Source: Thermincola carboxydiphila (GTDB lineage: Bacteria; Bacillota; Thermincolia; Thermincolales; UBA2595). Taken from it: 64,000 bases of DNA. Shown piece by piece: positions 52,901-61,774 of the stretch; position 1 is the stretch's first letter; every line of letters starts with the position of its first letter. Position numbers and translations under genes: made by a program. Where the stretch lies: NCBI GenBank assembly GCA_016841325.1, contig JAENZJ010000001.1:310001-374000 (forward strand), in the 5' to 3' direction. The notes beneath the pieces were generated by a model. It was given only the letters and a program-made list of their open reading frames with translations, was not told the DNA's origin and ran no database searches.

Positions 52901-55900
52901 CTCCGGTAATCACTTCCGGGCCGTCAGTTGTTAATTCGACCGGTACTGAATGTGACGTTACCTGGCAGACCAATGAAAAGGCTTCCCGGTGGGTGGAGTA
53001 TAATGATACTGTCAATTATACTGTTTATGGTTTTACTTATTCTGAAGGGACCAATAGCAGTCCCGGAACTTCTCACAGTGTTCACCTGAGCGGCCTGGTC
53101 CCGGGAACGGAATATATTTACCGGGTAAAATCGCAGGATGTGCGGGGAAACACTAAAACCAGCGGCAATTTTACCTTTAAGTCCAGTAATTCTCCCGGAG
53201 TACCTACCATTACATCGGTTAGCGATTCGGCGCCCGGCCAGCTCAATTTTAAATTAAGTGCTGTCTGGAATACTGTTTATGACCCGGACCCGGGTGACAC
53301 AGTTGAATACTATATGGAGCTGAGTACCAATAATTTTGCCAGTACAGTTGCCAATTCGGGGTGGACCAGTTCTACCAACTGGAGTATTGACCGGACGTGC
53401 GATTATGATACAACAACTACTTATTATTTCAGGGTAAAGGCCCGGGATAACTGGGGAGCGCAATCCCTATGGTCAACGGTTAAAACACTGACTCATTACG
53501 GGCCAAGTTCCGGAGGCTCATGTCCCATCCTGTATTCCTGGAACGGGAAACAGTTTGAGTTCATTACTGACCTGGCGAGTTCCAATGTCGGGCTGGAGAT
53601 AGCCCCAGGCCGGTTTTCAGTGCCGATTCCTGACCTTCCGGTGATTATACCGTGGGGTAAACTGCAGGAAAAAGACGGGCTGTATACAATAAAAATCAAG
53701 ACTGAACGAGATGAGGTGGATTTCATAGACAACCTGGTCCTGCAGGCAGTTGACCATCCGGAGGGCACCAGGTTAGCTCTGAATGATTTTCAGCGGGAGG
53801 ATAACCCGACAATTATTCATACTTATGCCAAAGATGTCAGGCCGGTTAAAAAGGCGACCTATGTTAACAACCCTACATATAACGGCGGGCAAAAGTCTAA
53901 ACCGGTTGATATTACGGCAGAAGTAAGTAAGATTGACAACTGGCACGCCAGCGGAACGCTGCTGGATGATAACCAGTTTACCTTAGACCTGGGAGATTTA
54001 AGCGGAGCCAGGCACATTAAGCTGGTAGCTATCGGCTGGACCGAGTATGCCGATGAGACGGATCGGGCGCGACGGGTAGAAAATGCCAAAAAGGGAATCA
54101 AACCGGCGCCACGGTTAATAGAAATTCTACAGCCAGACGGGACCTGGAAATCCGAAAAAATCAGGCATTTCTCCGGGTACACCAAACCGGTGGTTATTGA
54201 CCTGACCGGGAAATTCCCTGAAGGAACCACCAAGTATGTGGTCAGACTGAGGGGCATGTACAGGCCGCACTTTGATTTTTTTGGTGTGGATACTACCCCT
54301 GATTCCATTGCTGAAATAGTCAGCCTGCAACCCCTGACAGCACAGCTGGAGTACCGCGGTACGGCTAAGTACACCAAATTTCCGGCACCTTATCACGATT
54401 ATGATGAATTGACCAATAACACCCTGACACATGAGGGCAGGTTCACCCGGTACGGAGACGTGCTGCCACTGGTAGAGAAAGTAGATGACAAGCTGGTGGT
54501 CATGGACACAGGTGATGAGCTTACCGTGACCTTTAAAGCCCTGCCGCCTCCCGGGCCGGGCATGACCAGAACTTTTGTCTTAAAACCTTGGCAGTATTAT
54601 AAGGAATATGAGTATGCCAAAAGTCATCCCATGCCCTTCAGGGATATGGAGATGACAAATTGGCCTGATTCTTTGGGGGAATACCCCAGGGAACTGGAGG
54701 AATACGTAAAAGAATGGAATACTCGAATTCATGGTGATTTTGATGAATCTAGTATTGATGAGGATAAATCCGGCATATTCGACAGAATTAAGGGATTCCT
54801 GAGCGGTATCCTGGATTGGCTGCAGGGGCTTTGGGCCAGGCTGTTTGGCGGTCCTGAAACCAGAACTGCTGATTCTGTTTACCGGGAAATACCATATCAG
54901 CCCAATGATTATCCGGAAGATTTTCAGGTGCAGCCTGTCGAAAGCCATTATTCACTGAATACGGACTATATTGAGCTCCAGGCTGATAAAGGTACTGCCA
55001 TCAGTGTGTATAAACCGGATTCGGCCGGATTTGGCATGTGGGAGAGCAGTACGGATCCCTCACCTTCGGCACCGGGCAGCTCAGCATTGGGTGAGTCTTC
55101 TGCAGTCCTTAGTGATAACAATGTGTATTTCACCACTGATTATTATCCCACACCCAATCAGGATGACGGAAAGTACAATTACCAGATGTTCAGGTTTGCC
55201 ATCAATGAAGACCCGGCAAAGCTGTATAGTTTCAATATTTTCTGGAAGGGATACGGTGAAAACTCTGATGGATATAATGTCTCCTTAGGGGTATGGAACT
55301 TTGTGTATTCCAGGTGGGATGATGTGATTAACCAGAAGATGGGTTCAGAAACCGCTGTCAGTGTACCCAGAAGGGTTGACATGCAGCCATACTGCAATAA
55401 GTGCCACAGTGGTTCGGTACCCCTTGGTGTGGATCTTGGTCCGATAACCAAAAATATAGGCGCTACCTATACCGGTGATATTCATGGCAGTGCCGGCGGA
55501 TACCAGACTTATGTGGCCGATTACGGTATCGGGCGTGTCAATGGAACCATCAAGAACCCTTATACCAGGGGGACTACAACACTGCAGTGTTATGACTGTC
55601 ACGACCTGCACGGGTCTGAAAACATCTATCACCTGAAGGAGAATCCCAATGGACAGACACCGGGGAAAATTTCCGGCACCGGACTGGCCAATAACAGTGA
55701 GTTCCTTGCTTTTTGCCAGAGCTGCCATGCCGGAACCCTGTATAACTTCCACCAGGGCTGCCTGGGGTGTCATCATGAAGACCATGGGGACAGTAATCCA
55801 CCGATGGCAGATGATTTTGGCAGGGCTTGTGCCAGCTGCCATTATCATGGCGCTATCTATCCGGCACACAGTTCAGGATGTGACCACTGCTACCTTGGTC

Positions 55901-55920
55901 AGCCGGTCAGGGCCTTTTAG
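49972..55920 (+). CDS. Giant multiheme c-type cytochrome with fibronectin-like domains
   Basis: 1982 residues. The N-terminal hydrophobic segment (5-27) is a signal or anchor. Fifteen CxxCH heme motifs occur in three groups: eight in residues 49-300, two near 753 and 833, and five in 1806-1955. A CFGGGLGCH near 790 and a final CDHCY may be variants. Between them are fibronectin-type III-like domains (about 484-690, 880-1170), a domain opening 'CPILYSWNGKQFEFITDL' (about 1183), and a twice-used module ('HYSLNTDYVELE', 'HYSLNTDYIELQ'). The design fits an extracellular electron conduit. It heads the operon with ResB/CcsA. No SLH or sortase signal is seen. Confidence 0.92.
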   Translation: MSMLRRIALIITVFFLGAYGLFYILNGGLKAAAEPAVNPHGNYDINSQCEKCHSTHSSLGSYLMTSSTQRETCYSCHDGSNSSPNIRGEFGEETIGSSVYSGSGSLHPVPTGTQKCTNCHDPHLANEKSAGGTAGLLAVGEAGYSSGNDVCGACHGSGSSLPGGDMLADFVYTPHDTSMDPPASGTLIKCVRCHQPHGSPYDMLLRNTITGPGGVVYQVNGNNNSVCFGCHTDGMGGYSGSATFNAVFHGSKTTSTVATTTYGDTGYEATLCLNCHEPHGKTGISDYRRDEGNALCAKCHDDSSVVRPDNYSYRGIDTYNNTPHGSLEPIAMPYLYTTGTDGTEIWEASGYIDQQPTPDVPGNPAGAGPKNNISVSDSSFWVTDLAVAQDVYNYQVYKFHVTQDVDNIRQLKGKWVGYGEPTTGHDTSLLIWNKYSLDWEMLDTALLGDPAKPGTLSWSKSTGFEDYLDANNDIYILAQARHDASGPVITGVNAGTISATGAIINWTTGEYATSYVYYGTVANVYPDWVSVDGYALSHSVPITGLTNDVTYHYQVVSVDKLGNESRSADYTFHTSYAPSVPTGLSGPATDPSPNNWVTVNFSWNPSTDLDPTDTVTGYQVEVRVDGNYYTTVSTDTNSCSVYLGYDGPGTVSWQVRAKDNHNTWSAWSAPASFPHTGPAPDTCAKLPDPYPATRVAGHSNYKQDKLGQGRTGIIKTAFLGEPISAASPAGHYSLNTDYVELEVRAVDPTVPNGYCGNCHTPHGKADAYGNPFPKQLQTGLNSTCFGGGLGCHSDPDNSFRGINIYEKFNSGSNPLNRHSVDPAEQQAGGTRLDCVNCHEPHLNTATNRLVDPANRYSLYYLNSNIPEYMGDSGEVYLRVRARHDGQEPAFTTNPYVSYMSDTSANITWGTNEKTSGYVEYGPTTAYGSRVDKNYLATSFTAGLSGLELYTNYHYRVYAVDPSGNYVFSGDQVLDSTPPVITSGPSVVNSTGTECDVTWQTNEKASRWVEYNDTVNYTVYGFTYSEGTNSSPGTSHSVHLSGLVPGTEYIYRVKSQDVRGNTKTSGNFTFKSSNSPGVPTITSVSDSAPGQLNFKLSAVWNTVYDPDPGDTVEYYMELSTNNFASTVANSGWTSSTNWSIDRTCDYDTTTTYYFRVKARDNWGAQSLWSTVKTLTHYGPSSGGSCPILYSWNGKQFEFITDLASSNVGLEIAPGRFSVPIPDLPVIIPWGKLQEKDGLYTIKIKTERDEVDFIDNLVLQAVDHPEGTRLALNDFQREDNPTIIHTYAKDVRPVKKATYVNNPTYNGGQKSKPVDITAEVSKIDNWHASGTLLDDNQFTLDLGDLSGARHIKLVAIGWTEYADETDRARRVENAKKGIKPAPRLIEILQPDGTWKSEKIRHFSGYTKPVVIDLTGKFPEGTTKYVVRLRGMYRPHFDFFGVDTTPDSIAEIVSLQPLTAQLEYRGTAKYTKFPAPYHDYDELTNNTLTHEGRFTRYGDVLPLVEKVDDKLVVMDTGDELTVTFKALPPPGPGMTRTFVLKPWQYYKEYEYAKSHPMPFRDMEMTNWPDSLGEYPRELEEYVKEWNTRIHGDFDESSIDEDKSGIFDRIKGFLSGILDWLQGLWARLFGGPETRTADSVYREIPYQPNDYPEDFQVQPVESHYSLNTDYIELQADKGTAISVYKPDSAGFGMWESSTDPSPSAPGSSALGESSAVLSDNNVYFTTDYYPTPNQDDGKYNYQMFRFAINEDPAKLYSFNIFWKGYGENSDGYNVSLGVWNFVYSRWDDVINQKMGSETAVSVPRRVDMQPYCNKCHSGSVPLGVDLGPITKNIGATYTGDIHGSAGGYQTYVADYGIGRVNGTIKNPYTRGTTTLQCYDCHDLHGSENIYHLKENPNGQTPGKISGTGLANNSEFLAFCQSCHAGTLYNFHQGCLGCHHEDHGDSNPPMADDFGRACASCHYHGAIYPAHSSGCDHCYLGQPVRAF

Positions 55921-55943
55921 GGGTCCCGTCAGGAGGTGTAGTT

Positions 55944-57170
55944 ATGAAACTGAGGTCTGTAATGATCCGAATAATTCTGATAACCACCTTATTTGCCGTG
56001 TTGGCAGTTTATGCCTGGCAGATTGAGGGCCAGGCTGCCTCTCCCGGGAAAGAGAGGTATATGGTCGGGCAGAGGGAAATCATCATTGGTGATGAGGGCA
56101 ACACCATTGCCGGGGACTATGTTGACCCCACCCCTAAGGGCATTGGTGTCAAGACCATCTACCTGGCCTTTACCTGTGTCAGCAACAGGCCGCTCTTTAA
56201 TGAGATCATACCTGCTTTTAAAGAATACTGGTTTCAGAAAACAGGGGAGCGAGTGAGGTTTGAGACCGGTTATTCCACACTGGACTTTGATAAGATTGCA
56301 ACTCTGGTTAACGGGGAACCGGCTCATGTACTTATCTCAACTTCTGCCCATGACTCTGTCAGAAGAGGCTACGAAACCACCAGGTGGCAGCAGGAGGCCA
56401 ACCGCGGCGTGGTATATAGCACTCCTGTTGTTTTTCTGGTGCGCAAGGGGAATCCCAAGGGGATTTATACGTATGCGGACCTGACGAGACCTGAGGTAAT
56501 GGTTGTCCATCCCAATCCCATAAATGCAGCAGGCTTTTGGCCTGTTTACGGTATCTATGGTTCAGCTCTCAGGGCTTCTGAGCTGGAAACCGGCCGCAGG
56601 GACAAGCAGGCTGCCCAGGAATTATTGAGGGCTGTGGAGGAAAATGCTGTTTACAACACAAGTACTTCAAAAGGGGCCGGAATACAGTTTCTGGAGCATG
56701 AAGTCGGTGATGTCCTCATCTGGTTTGAGAGCAGGGCCCTTACCACAGTCAGGAAAGATGATTCAGTGGAAATGGTTATCCCACCAAATACGGTGATGGC
56801 TGACCTCACTGTTTACAAGATGAAAAAAATCAAAAACGGGGAATATGAGGCACTGATCAACGAGTTTATTGATTTTATGTTTACTGAAGATTCTCAGGAC
56901 AGTTTTGCCAAGTACGGTTTCCGTCCGTCAGATGAAAAGGTTCTTTCCAGGCACAGGGAGTTTACCTCCCTGGATAATCCGTTTCCCGTAGATTATCTCG
57001 GTAATGCTACCCAGCTGAAAAAGGAACTGATCCTCGACAAGTGGGTCAAAATAAATAATGCCAGAAAAGGCCTGAAAAACACAACAAAATATGAAGTCAG
57101 GGCCATTGAAGAGGACGTGGCTGACGGGGCAGACAAAGAATCAATTACCGGAGATGTCTATACCGACTAA
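55944..57170 (+). CDS. Exported sulfate-binding-like (Sbp/CysP type) protein
   Basis: 408 residues. A signal peptide (about 1-32) precedes a periplasmic-binding-protein fold like the sulfate/thiosulfate/molybdate group: 'YLAFTCVSNRPLFNEIIPAFKEYWFQKTGERVRFETGYSTL', 'TPVVFLVRKGNPKGIYTYADLTRPEVMVVHPNPINAAGFWPVYGIYGSAL', 'GDVLIWFESRALTTV'. No lipobox is seen and no ABC permease or ATPase is nearby. It starts 23 bases after the cytochrome gene, so it is more likely a partner of the electron-transfer system than a transport component. Ligand unknown. Confidence 0.8.
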   Translation: MKLRSVMIRIILITTLFAVLAVYAWQIEGQAASPGKERYMVGQREIIIGDEGNTIAGDYVDPTPKGIGVKTIYLAFTCVSNRPLFNEIIPAFKEYWFQKTGERVRFETGYSTLDFDKIATLVNGEPAHVLISTSAHDSVRRGYETTRWQQEANRGVVYSTPVVFLVRKGNPKGIYTYADLTRPEVMVVHPNPINAAGFWPVYGIYGSALRASELETGRRDKQAAQELLRAVEENAVYNTSTSKGAGIQFLEHEVGDVLIWFESRALTTVRKDDSVEMVIPPNTVMADLTVYKMKKIKNGEYEALINEFIDFMFTEDSQDSFAKYGFRPSDEKVLSRHREFTSLDNPFPVDYLGNATQLKKELILDKWVKINNARKGLKNTTKYEVRAIEEDVADGADKESITGDVYTD

Positions 57171-57215
57171 GATGAACTATGAGCGGTCTGAATAACTACC
57201 AAACCGGAGGGGAAT

Positions 57216-58322
57216 ATGGCGGCAAAGCGGTATCCGGGAAAAATATGGGCTTTGGTCAAATCCAGAGTCCTGGCAATAGTATTAATTTTCATCATCTCTA
57301 CTGCAGTTACCGTAGATGCCTTTGAACTGATGGGCCGCTGGGTCCCCTCAGAAGTTCCCCAGACCGGAAACATATACCGCTATTGGTGGTTTAAGGCACT
57401 GGCGGTTGTCCTGCTGGTAAATCTTGCAGCATGTACTACAGACAGGATTATCAGGCAGTTTAAATCAAAGGCCGGATTTTTAAGCAGGTGGGGCTCAGTG
57501 TTTTTTCATGCCGGACTGGCAGTGATCATTGTGGGAACCCTGTTTACCGGTTCCTACCGGGCACACAGCACCATTAAACTGGTTCAGGGTGAAACCAAGC
57601 AAATCCCATACCGGGCGTTGACTGCTCAGGAGGACTTTAACCGCGGCAGCGGACCTGATGTCAGCTTTACTCTGGATAAACAGGAAATCAAATTCAATGC
57701 TTCGGGGAGAATAGGAGAGGTATTTTCACACATTACCATAACTGACCATACCGGCCGTGACAGAAGCTATGATTTGGCTGAACTGGAACAGTTTTCTTAC
57801 CGGGGTCTCTATATGTTTCCCGATTTATATGGCTATGCTGTGAAAATTGGCATCAGGAGCAATCCGGGAGAAACGGAGAGCATTACCATACCCTTAGAGA
57901 CCACAGAGTTTTCTGAAGGTATCAGGTCTTATTCACAAAAAAACCTGAAGATAGCTTCTCTGCCATACAATTTTTCGGTGAACTTTTATCCTGATATAGC
58001 TGTTGGCGGGGATGCCGTAAAATCGGTCAACAGGTCATATCAACTGGAAAACCCCGGACTGTTCATTATGGCTAACAATGATAATGAGATTGGGGCACAG
58101 CAAGTCATCCCACTGGGGGGCGCTGTCAAACTTGGCGGATACACCCTGACTTTTGAGCAGGTAAAGCCCTGGACGGAACTGTCGGTTGTTTATGACCCGG
58201 GGGCCGGTCTGGTATTTGCCGGAATTATTATGGCAATTGCCGGGCTGTCAATTACCCTGTTGAGCCGGCCGTTTCCTGCTGTGAAGGGCCAGAATTTGAA
58301 AAGGAGTAACAATAATGAGTAG
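57216..58322 (+). CDS. resB: Cytochrome c biogenesis protein ResB
   Basis: 368 residues. Helices near 15-32, 57-75, 90-108 and 335-352 flank a large extracytoplasmic domain, the ResB/Ccs1 layout. 'SRWGSVFFHAGLAVIIVGTLFTGSYR' contains the conserved His segment. With CcsA it delivers heme across the membrane and attaches it to CxxCH sites (System II). It overlaps ccsA by 8 bases. A dedicated copy beside a 15-heme cytochrome is fitting. Confidence 0.9.
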   Translation: MAAKRYPGKIWALVKSRVLAIVLIFIISTAVTVDAFELMGRWVPSEVPQTGNIYRYWWFKALAVVLLVNLAACTTDRIIRQFKSKAGFLSRWGSVFFHAGLAVIIVGTLFTGSYRAHSTIKLVQGETKQIPYRALTAQEDFNRGSGPDVSFTLDKQEIKFNASGRIGEVFSHITITDHTGRDRSYDLAELEQFSYRGLYMFPDLYGYAVKIGIRSNPGETESITIPLETTEFSEGIRSYSQKNLKIASLPYNFSVNFYPDIAVGGDAVKSVNRSYQLENPGLFIMANNDNEIGAQQVIPLGGAVKLGGYTLTFEQVKPWTELSVVYDPGAGLVFAGIIMAIAGLSITLLSRPFPAVKGQNLKRSNNNE

Positions 58323-59181
58323 TGCAGAGACTCAGTTAACTTTACTATGGTTATCGGTCAGCTTTTGTTTTTTGGCCACAGTCTGTTTTTTCAGTGCCCT
58401 GAGTTTTAAGAAAGAGAAGCTGGAGAATTACGGGGTTACCTGTTCCCATATTGCCATCCTGCCGATGGCGGCGGCGCTGGCCCTGCGCTGGATCGAAACG
58501 GGGCATGTCCCCAGTATCGGGACATATGAGGTATTCACCATATATGCTGCAGGTGTTCTCCTGTTTTATAATATCATTCAGTATTGGAAACCAAGTGTCA
58601 CCATCGCCGGGACTGTGGTTCTGCCTGTAGTGACCCTGATGACCGGAATTGCCGTAATGAGTTCAACTGAGCTTACTGAACTGCCAAAGACATATTTCAC
58701 CTATTGGCTGGGGATCCATATGCTTTTTGCCACCCTTGCTCTCGGTGGAGTCCTGGTTGCCGCAGGTTTGAGTATCGCTTACCTGATTAAGGGCCGCCAG
58801 GAAGCCAGGGGCAGGGTAAATCCCTTACTGAAAAAACTGCCTGACCTGGACAGGCTGGATTACCTGGGTCACCGGATTACCCTTTTTGCCTTTCTCATGA
58901 TAGGGATTATGATTGCCTCAGGTGCTGTGTGGGCTTATAAGTCATGGGGGCGTTACTGGGGATGGGACCCTATTGAAACCTGGTCTTTGATTAGCTGGCT
59001 GGTTTATGGACTTTACCTGCACCTCAGACTGACAGGTGTGAAAGGAAAGCTGGCTTCCTGGCTGCATATAGCTGTAGTCCTGATAGTGATATTTTCGTTT
59101 TATGGTGCACCGTATCTGTATCCAACAATTCATGACAGGTTTGTTAATGCCGACAGCATCTACCTTCAGGGGTCAGACTAA
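58315..59181 (+). CDS. Cytochrome c biogenesis protein CcsA/ResC
   Basis: 288 residues, eight predicted helices. The tryptophan-rich heme-handling motif 'GRYWGWDPIETWSLISWLVYGLYLHLR' is the CcsA/CcmF/ResC signature; flanking histidines are in 'WLGIHMLFATLALGG' and 'ASWLHIAVV'. It forms the heme-export and ligation complex with ResB, encoded just upstream with overlapping ends. Confidence 0.93.
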   Translation: MSSAETQLTLLWLSVSFCFLATVCFFSALSFKKEKLENYGVTCSHIAILPMAAALALRWIETGHVPSIGTYEVFTIYAAGVLLFYNIIQYWKPSVTIAGTVVLPVVTLMTGIAVMSSTELTELPKTYFTYWLGIHMLFATLALGGVLVAAGLSIAYLIKGRQEARGRVNPLLKKLPDLDRLDYLGHRITLFAFLMIGIMIASGAVWAYKSWGRYWGWDPIETWSLISWLVYGLYLHLRLTGVKGKLASWLHIAVVLIVIFSFYGAPYLYPTIHDRFVNADSIYLQGSD

Positions 59182-59196
59182 AAGGGGGTTTATAGC

Positions 59197-60417
59197 ATGG
59201 GAAGAAATCCCGTGTCCAAAGAGGAACTTGACAGAGAGATTCTTGACTTTATTAAAGAGGGTACCGGCTACGATGATGAAGAAAGGTTTAATAACCTGGC
59301 TTTAAAGGAATTTGCCTACCAGTATTACGAAAACGGGGTATATCAAAAACTGTGCTGCTCCAGGGGGGTTAGCCCAGGGGATATCAGCCACTGGTCTGAA
59401 ATACCTCCCCTGCCCACTAATGCGTTTAAGGAGGCTGTGATAGCATCATTTCCTCTTTCTGAGACTGAGCTGTCCCTCTTAACCAGCGGTACCACCGACC
59501 CTCATGCCAGGGGTAAGATATACCGTGACAGGGATAGCCTGGAAATCATTAAACTCTGTAATTATATGCTCACAAAGGAGTTTGTGTTTCCTGATGTGGA
59601 GCGGATGAAAATAATGCTTTTGGTGCCATCACCCAGGGTGGCTCCAGGTATGCCTATGGCCTATGGCCTGGAACAGGCGAAAAACGAGTTTGGTACTGCA
59701 GACAGTAAGTATTATATTACTCCCAACGGGCTGGAAGTATCTGAACTGGTAGCAGATCTCAAAGAGGCAGAGGAGAAGGGTGACCCTGTGTGCCTGATGG
59801 GGGCCACTTCAGGATTTGTGTTTTTTTACAATCATTGCCGTGAACAGGGGATTCGTTTTACACTGCCGCCCGGAAGCAGGGTCTGTGACGGCGGAGGCTA
59901 TCAGGGCACCTTTGGTGAGTGTTCCCGGGAACGGTTTTATGAAGTGGTCAAAGACCTTTTTGGTATTCCCGTACACTATTGTGTCAATACCCTGGGTATG
60001 GGTGAGAGTGGGACCAACTATTTTGATAATGTACTCAGGGACCACCTGCGCGGCTTACCCGCCGGAGAAAGATATAAATGTGACCTGCCATGGACCAGGA
60101 CGACAGTAGTAGGCTTCAGGACAGGCCAGCGCATGCCCAGGGGCGAGCTGGGCCTGATCAGGCATTATGACCTGACTAACAGGGCCACTGTTTTGGCGGT
60201 GCAGACTGACAACATAGGATACGAGACTGATCAGGGATTTGAAATACTGGGACGATCTGCAAATATCCCGGGCTATGATGTCCAGCTTCCCGGAGGAATG
60301 CTGAAAGACTGGATACTGGGCACCGGGAGCGGGCATCCCTGTTCCACAGTGACAGACGGGATGATGAAACAGGGGCACCCCTGTTCCACAGTGGCAGACG
60401 GGATGATGAAAAAATGA
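59197..60417 (+). CDS. LuxE-type acyl-protein synthetase
   Basis: 406 residues. LuxE enzymes activate a fatty acid as acyl-AMP and transfer it to a protein cysteine. 'IPPLPTNAFKEAVIAS', 'LTSGTTDPHARGKIYRD' (the AMP-binding Ser/Thr/Gly loop) and 'RFYEVVKDLFGIPVHYCVNTLGMGESGTNYFDNVLRD' are typical. No LuxC reductase is adjacent. The last 28 residues are two near-identical 14-residue copies (GHPCSTVxDGMMK), each with a Cys. It begins 15 bases after ccsA and its stop overlaps the radical SAM start. Confidence 0.85.
   Translation: MGRNPVSKEELDREILDFIKEGTGYDDEERFNNLALKEFAYQYYENGVYQKLCCSRGVSPGDISHWSEIPPLPTNAFKEAVIASFPLSETELSLLTSGTTDPHARGKIYRDRDSLEIIKLCNYMLTKEFVFPDVERMKIMLLVPSPRVAPGMPMAYGLEQAKNEFGTADSKYYITPNGLEVSELVADLKEAEEKGDPVCLMGATSGFVFFYNHCREQGIRFTLPPGSRVCDGGGYQGTFGECSRERFYEVVKDLFGIPVHYCVNTLGMGESGTNYFDNVLRDHLRGLPAGERYKCDLPWTRTTVVGFRTGQRMPRGELGLIRHYDLTNRATVLAVQTDNIGYETDQGFEILGRSANIPGYDVQLPGGMLKDWILGTGSGHPCSTVTDGMMKQGHPCSTVADGMMKK
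60331..60414 (+). repeat. Two 42-bp tandem copies at the 3' end of the LuxE gene
   Basis: The 42-bp unit starting GGGCA is repeated head to tail with few changes, encoding GHPCSTVTDGMMKQ and GHPCSTVADGMMKK. Confidence 0.92.
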
Positions 60418-61733
60418 AAATAACCATAGTTTTTTCCAAATATCCCTTTTCCGAACGGTCCCCCGTACTGCCGCCAATACTGGAATACCTGGCGGCACAG
60501 ACCCTTCAGGCTGACCCATCCTTAGAGATTGAGTTAATAGATGCCAATAAGACTCCGGTCAATCCGGACGAACTGAATACCGACCTTGTTGCTATCAGCA
60601 TGATGACTGTTACCGCTCCCTGGGCTTACCGTTTTGCCGATGAGTGCCGTCTGAGGGGGCTTCGTGTGGTTTTGGGGGGGATTCACCCCACAATTCTCCC
60701 CGGAGAGGCTGCGGGTCATGCTGATGCTGTCGTCGTCGGAGAGGCGGAGTCAATATGGCCGGAACTGTTATGTGATGCCAAAGCGGGAAAACTGAAAACC
60801 ATTTATTGGGGCCGTAAAATGGCCCTGGATGGTATCCCTGTTCCCATTGACAGTGACCTGAAAAGGGACTACCGTTTCCGGGCTTTTTTCACCATGAGAG
60901 GCTGTCCGTATAGCTGCAGGTTTTGCAGCGTACCCGGTGTTTACGGTAAATCAATACGTTACCGCCCGGTACAGGAGGTTGCTGCAGAGATAGAAACACG
61001 TGCGGGTAAGGTATGGTTTAACGGTGATGACAACATCTGGGGCGGGGATATTAAGAGGAATCTGGCCCTGTTTGGAGAAATAGCCCAGGGCACCAGAAAG
61101 TACTGGTACGGATTTGGTGACTTAAAAACTGTTCAGGGTGATGATGGAGACCGCTTACTTGCTGCAGCAGGGAAAAGCGGGCTTTTTTCAGTCATGGTCG
61201 GATGGGAGAGCAATTCTGAAACGGGCCTGAGGCACTTTGGTGCGGCAGGTAAGCAGGGCAGTGACAGGATTGAAGCAATCAGGCGCATCCAGAGTCATGG
61301 CATATATGTTGTCCTTTTTATAGTGATTGGCGGTATGTATGATGACATTGACAGTTTCAGAAGAACCCTGGAGATTGCCGATACCCTTAATGTGGGTGTT
61401 CATCCTATTTTAATCATGCCACTTCCCGGAACAGACCTTTTTGAGGAGTACAGGAGTTGCCTGCTGCCGGGACAGGGATGGGAGCATTTCACCGGCATTA
61501 ATGCTGTATTTGAACATCCTGATGCCCAAATGACAGTATTCAGACGGGAGCAGGAATACCACCGGCTTCGCCGGGACTTATACAGTTTGGGAAGGATCGT
61601 CAGGAGAATTTCCATGATACCTCTCCGGGGTTTCCCACACTCCCATTTTCTTAGTTTCATGAAGGAAATTTCCATGCACCGGGAAATGAAAAAGGCTCAT
61701 CAGGTGTGGCAGGAGAAATATTTACATATGTAA
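60414..61733 (+). CDS. B12-binding-domain radical SAM protein
   Basis: 439 residues. About 1-145: a cobalamin-binding-like Rossmann domain ('LVAISMMTVTAPWAYRFADECRLRGLRVVLGGIHPTILPGEAAGHADAVVVGEAE'), without the DxHxxG motif, as in BchE/HpnJ-type enzymes. About 165-370: the radical SAM barrel with the cluster motif 'CPYSCRFC' (C-x3-C-x2-C). Such proteins methylate or rearrange unactivated carbons. Substrate unknown; tight linkage to LuxE suggests a fatty-acyl or protein-bound substrate. Starts 3 bases before the LuxE stop. Its stop codon lies in a TTTACATATGTAAA palindrome related to the downstream repeats. Confidence 0.88.
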   Translation: MKITIVFSKYPFSERSPVLPPILEYLAAQTLQADPSLEIELIDANKTPVNPDELNTDLVAISMMTVTAPWAYRFADECRLRGLRVVLGGIHPTILPGEAAGHADAVVVGEAESIWPELLCDAKAGKLKTIYWGRKMALDGIPVPIDSDLKRDYRFRAFFTMRGCPYSCRFCSVPGVYGKSIRYRPVQEVAAEIETRAGKVWFNGDDNIWGGDIKRNLALFGEIAQGTRKYWYGFGDLKTVQGDDGDRLLAAAGKSGLFSVMVGWESNSETGLRHFGAAGKQGSDRIEAIRRIQSHGIYVVLFIVIGGMYDDIDSFRRTLEIADTLNVGVHPILIMPLPGTDLFEEYRSCLLPGQGWEHFTGINAVFEHPDAQMTVFRREQEYHRLRRDLYSLGRIVRRISMIPLRGFPHSHFLSFMKEISMHREMKKAHQVWQEKYLHM

Positions 61734-61743
61734 AACATTTTTA

Positions 61744-61772
61744 TTGATTTATGCATGTCTGGCTGGTATAAT
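61744..61772 (+). promoter_or_regulatory. Promoter of marR-hemE-hemH
   Basis: TTGATT (61744-61749), 17 bases, TATAAT (61767-61772) with an extended TGG before the -10. Transcription should start near 61779, within the operator array. Confidence 0.85.
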
Positions 61773-61774
61773 TA

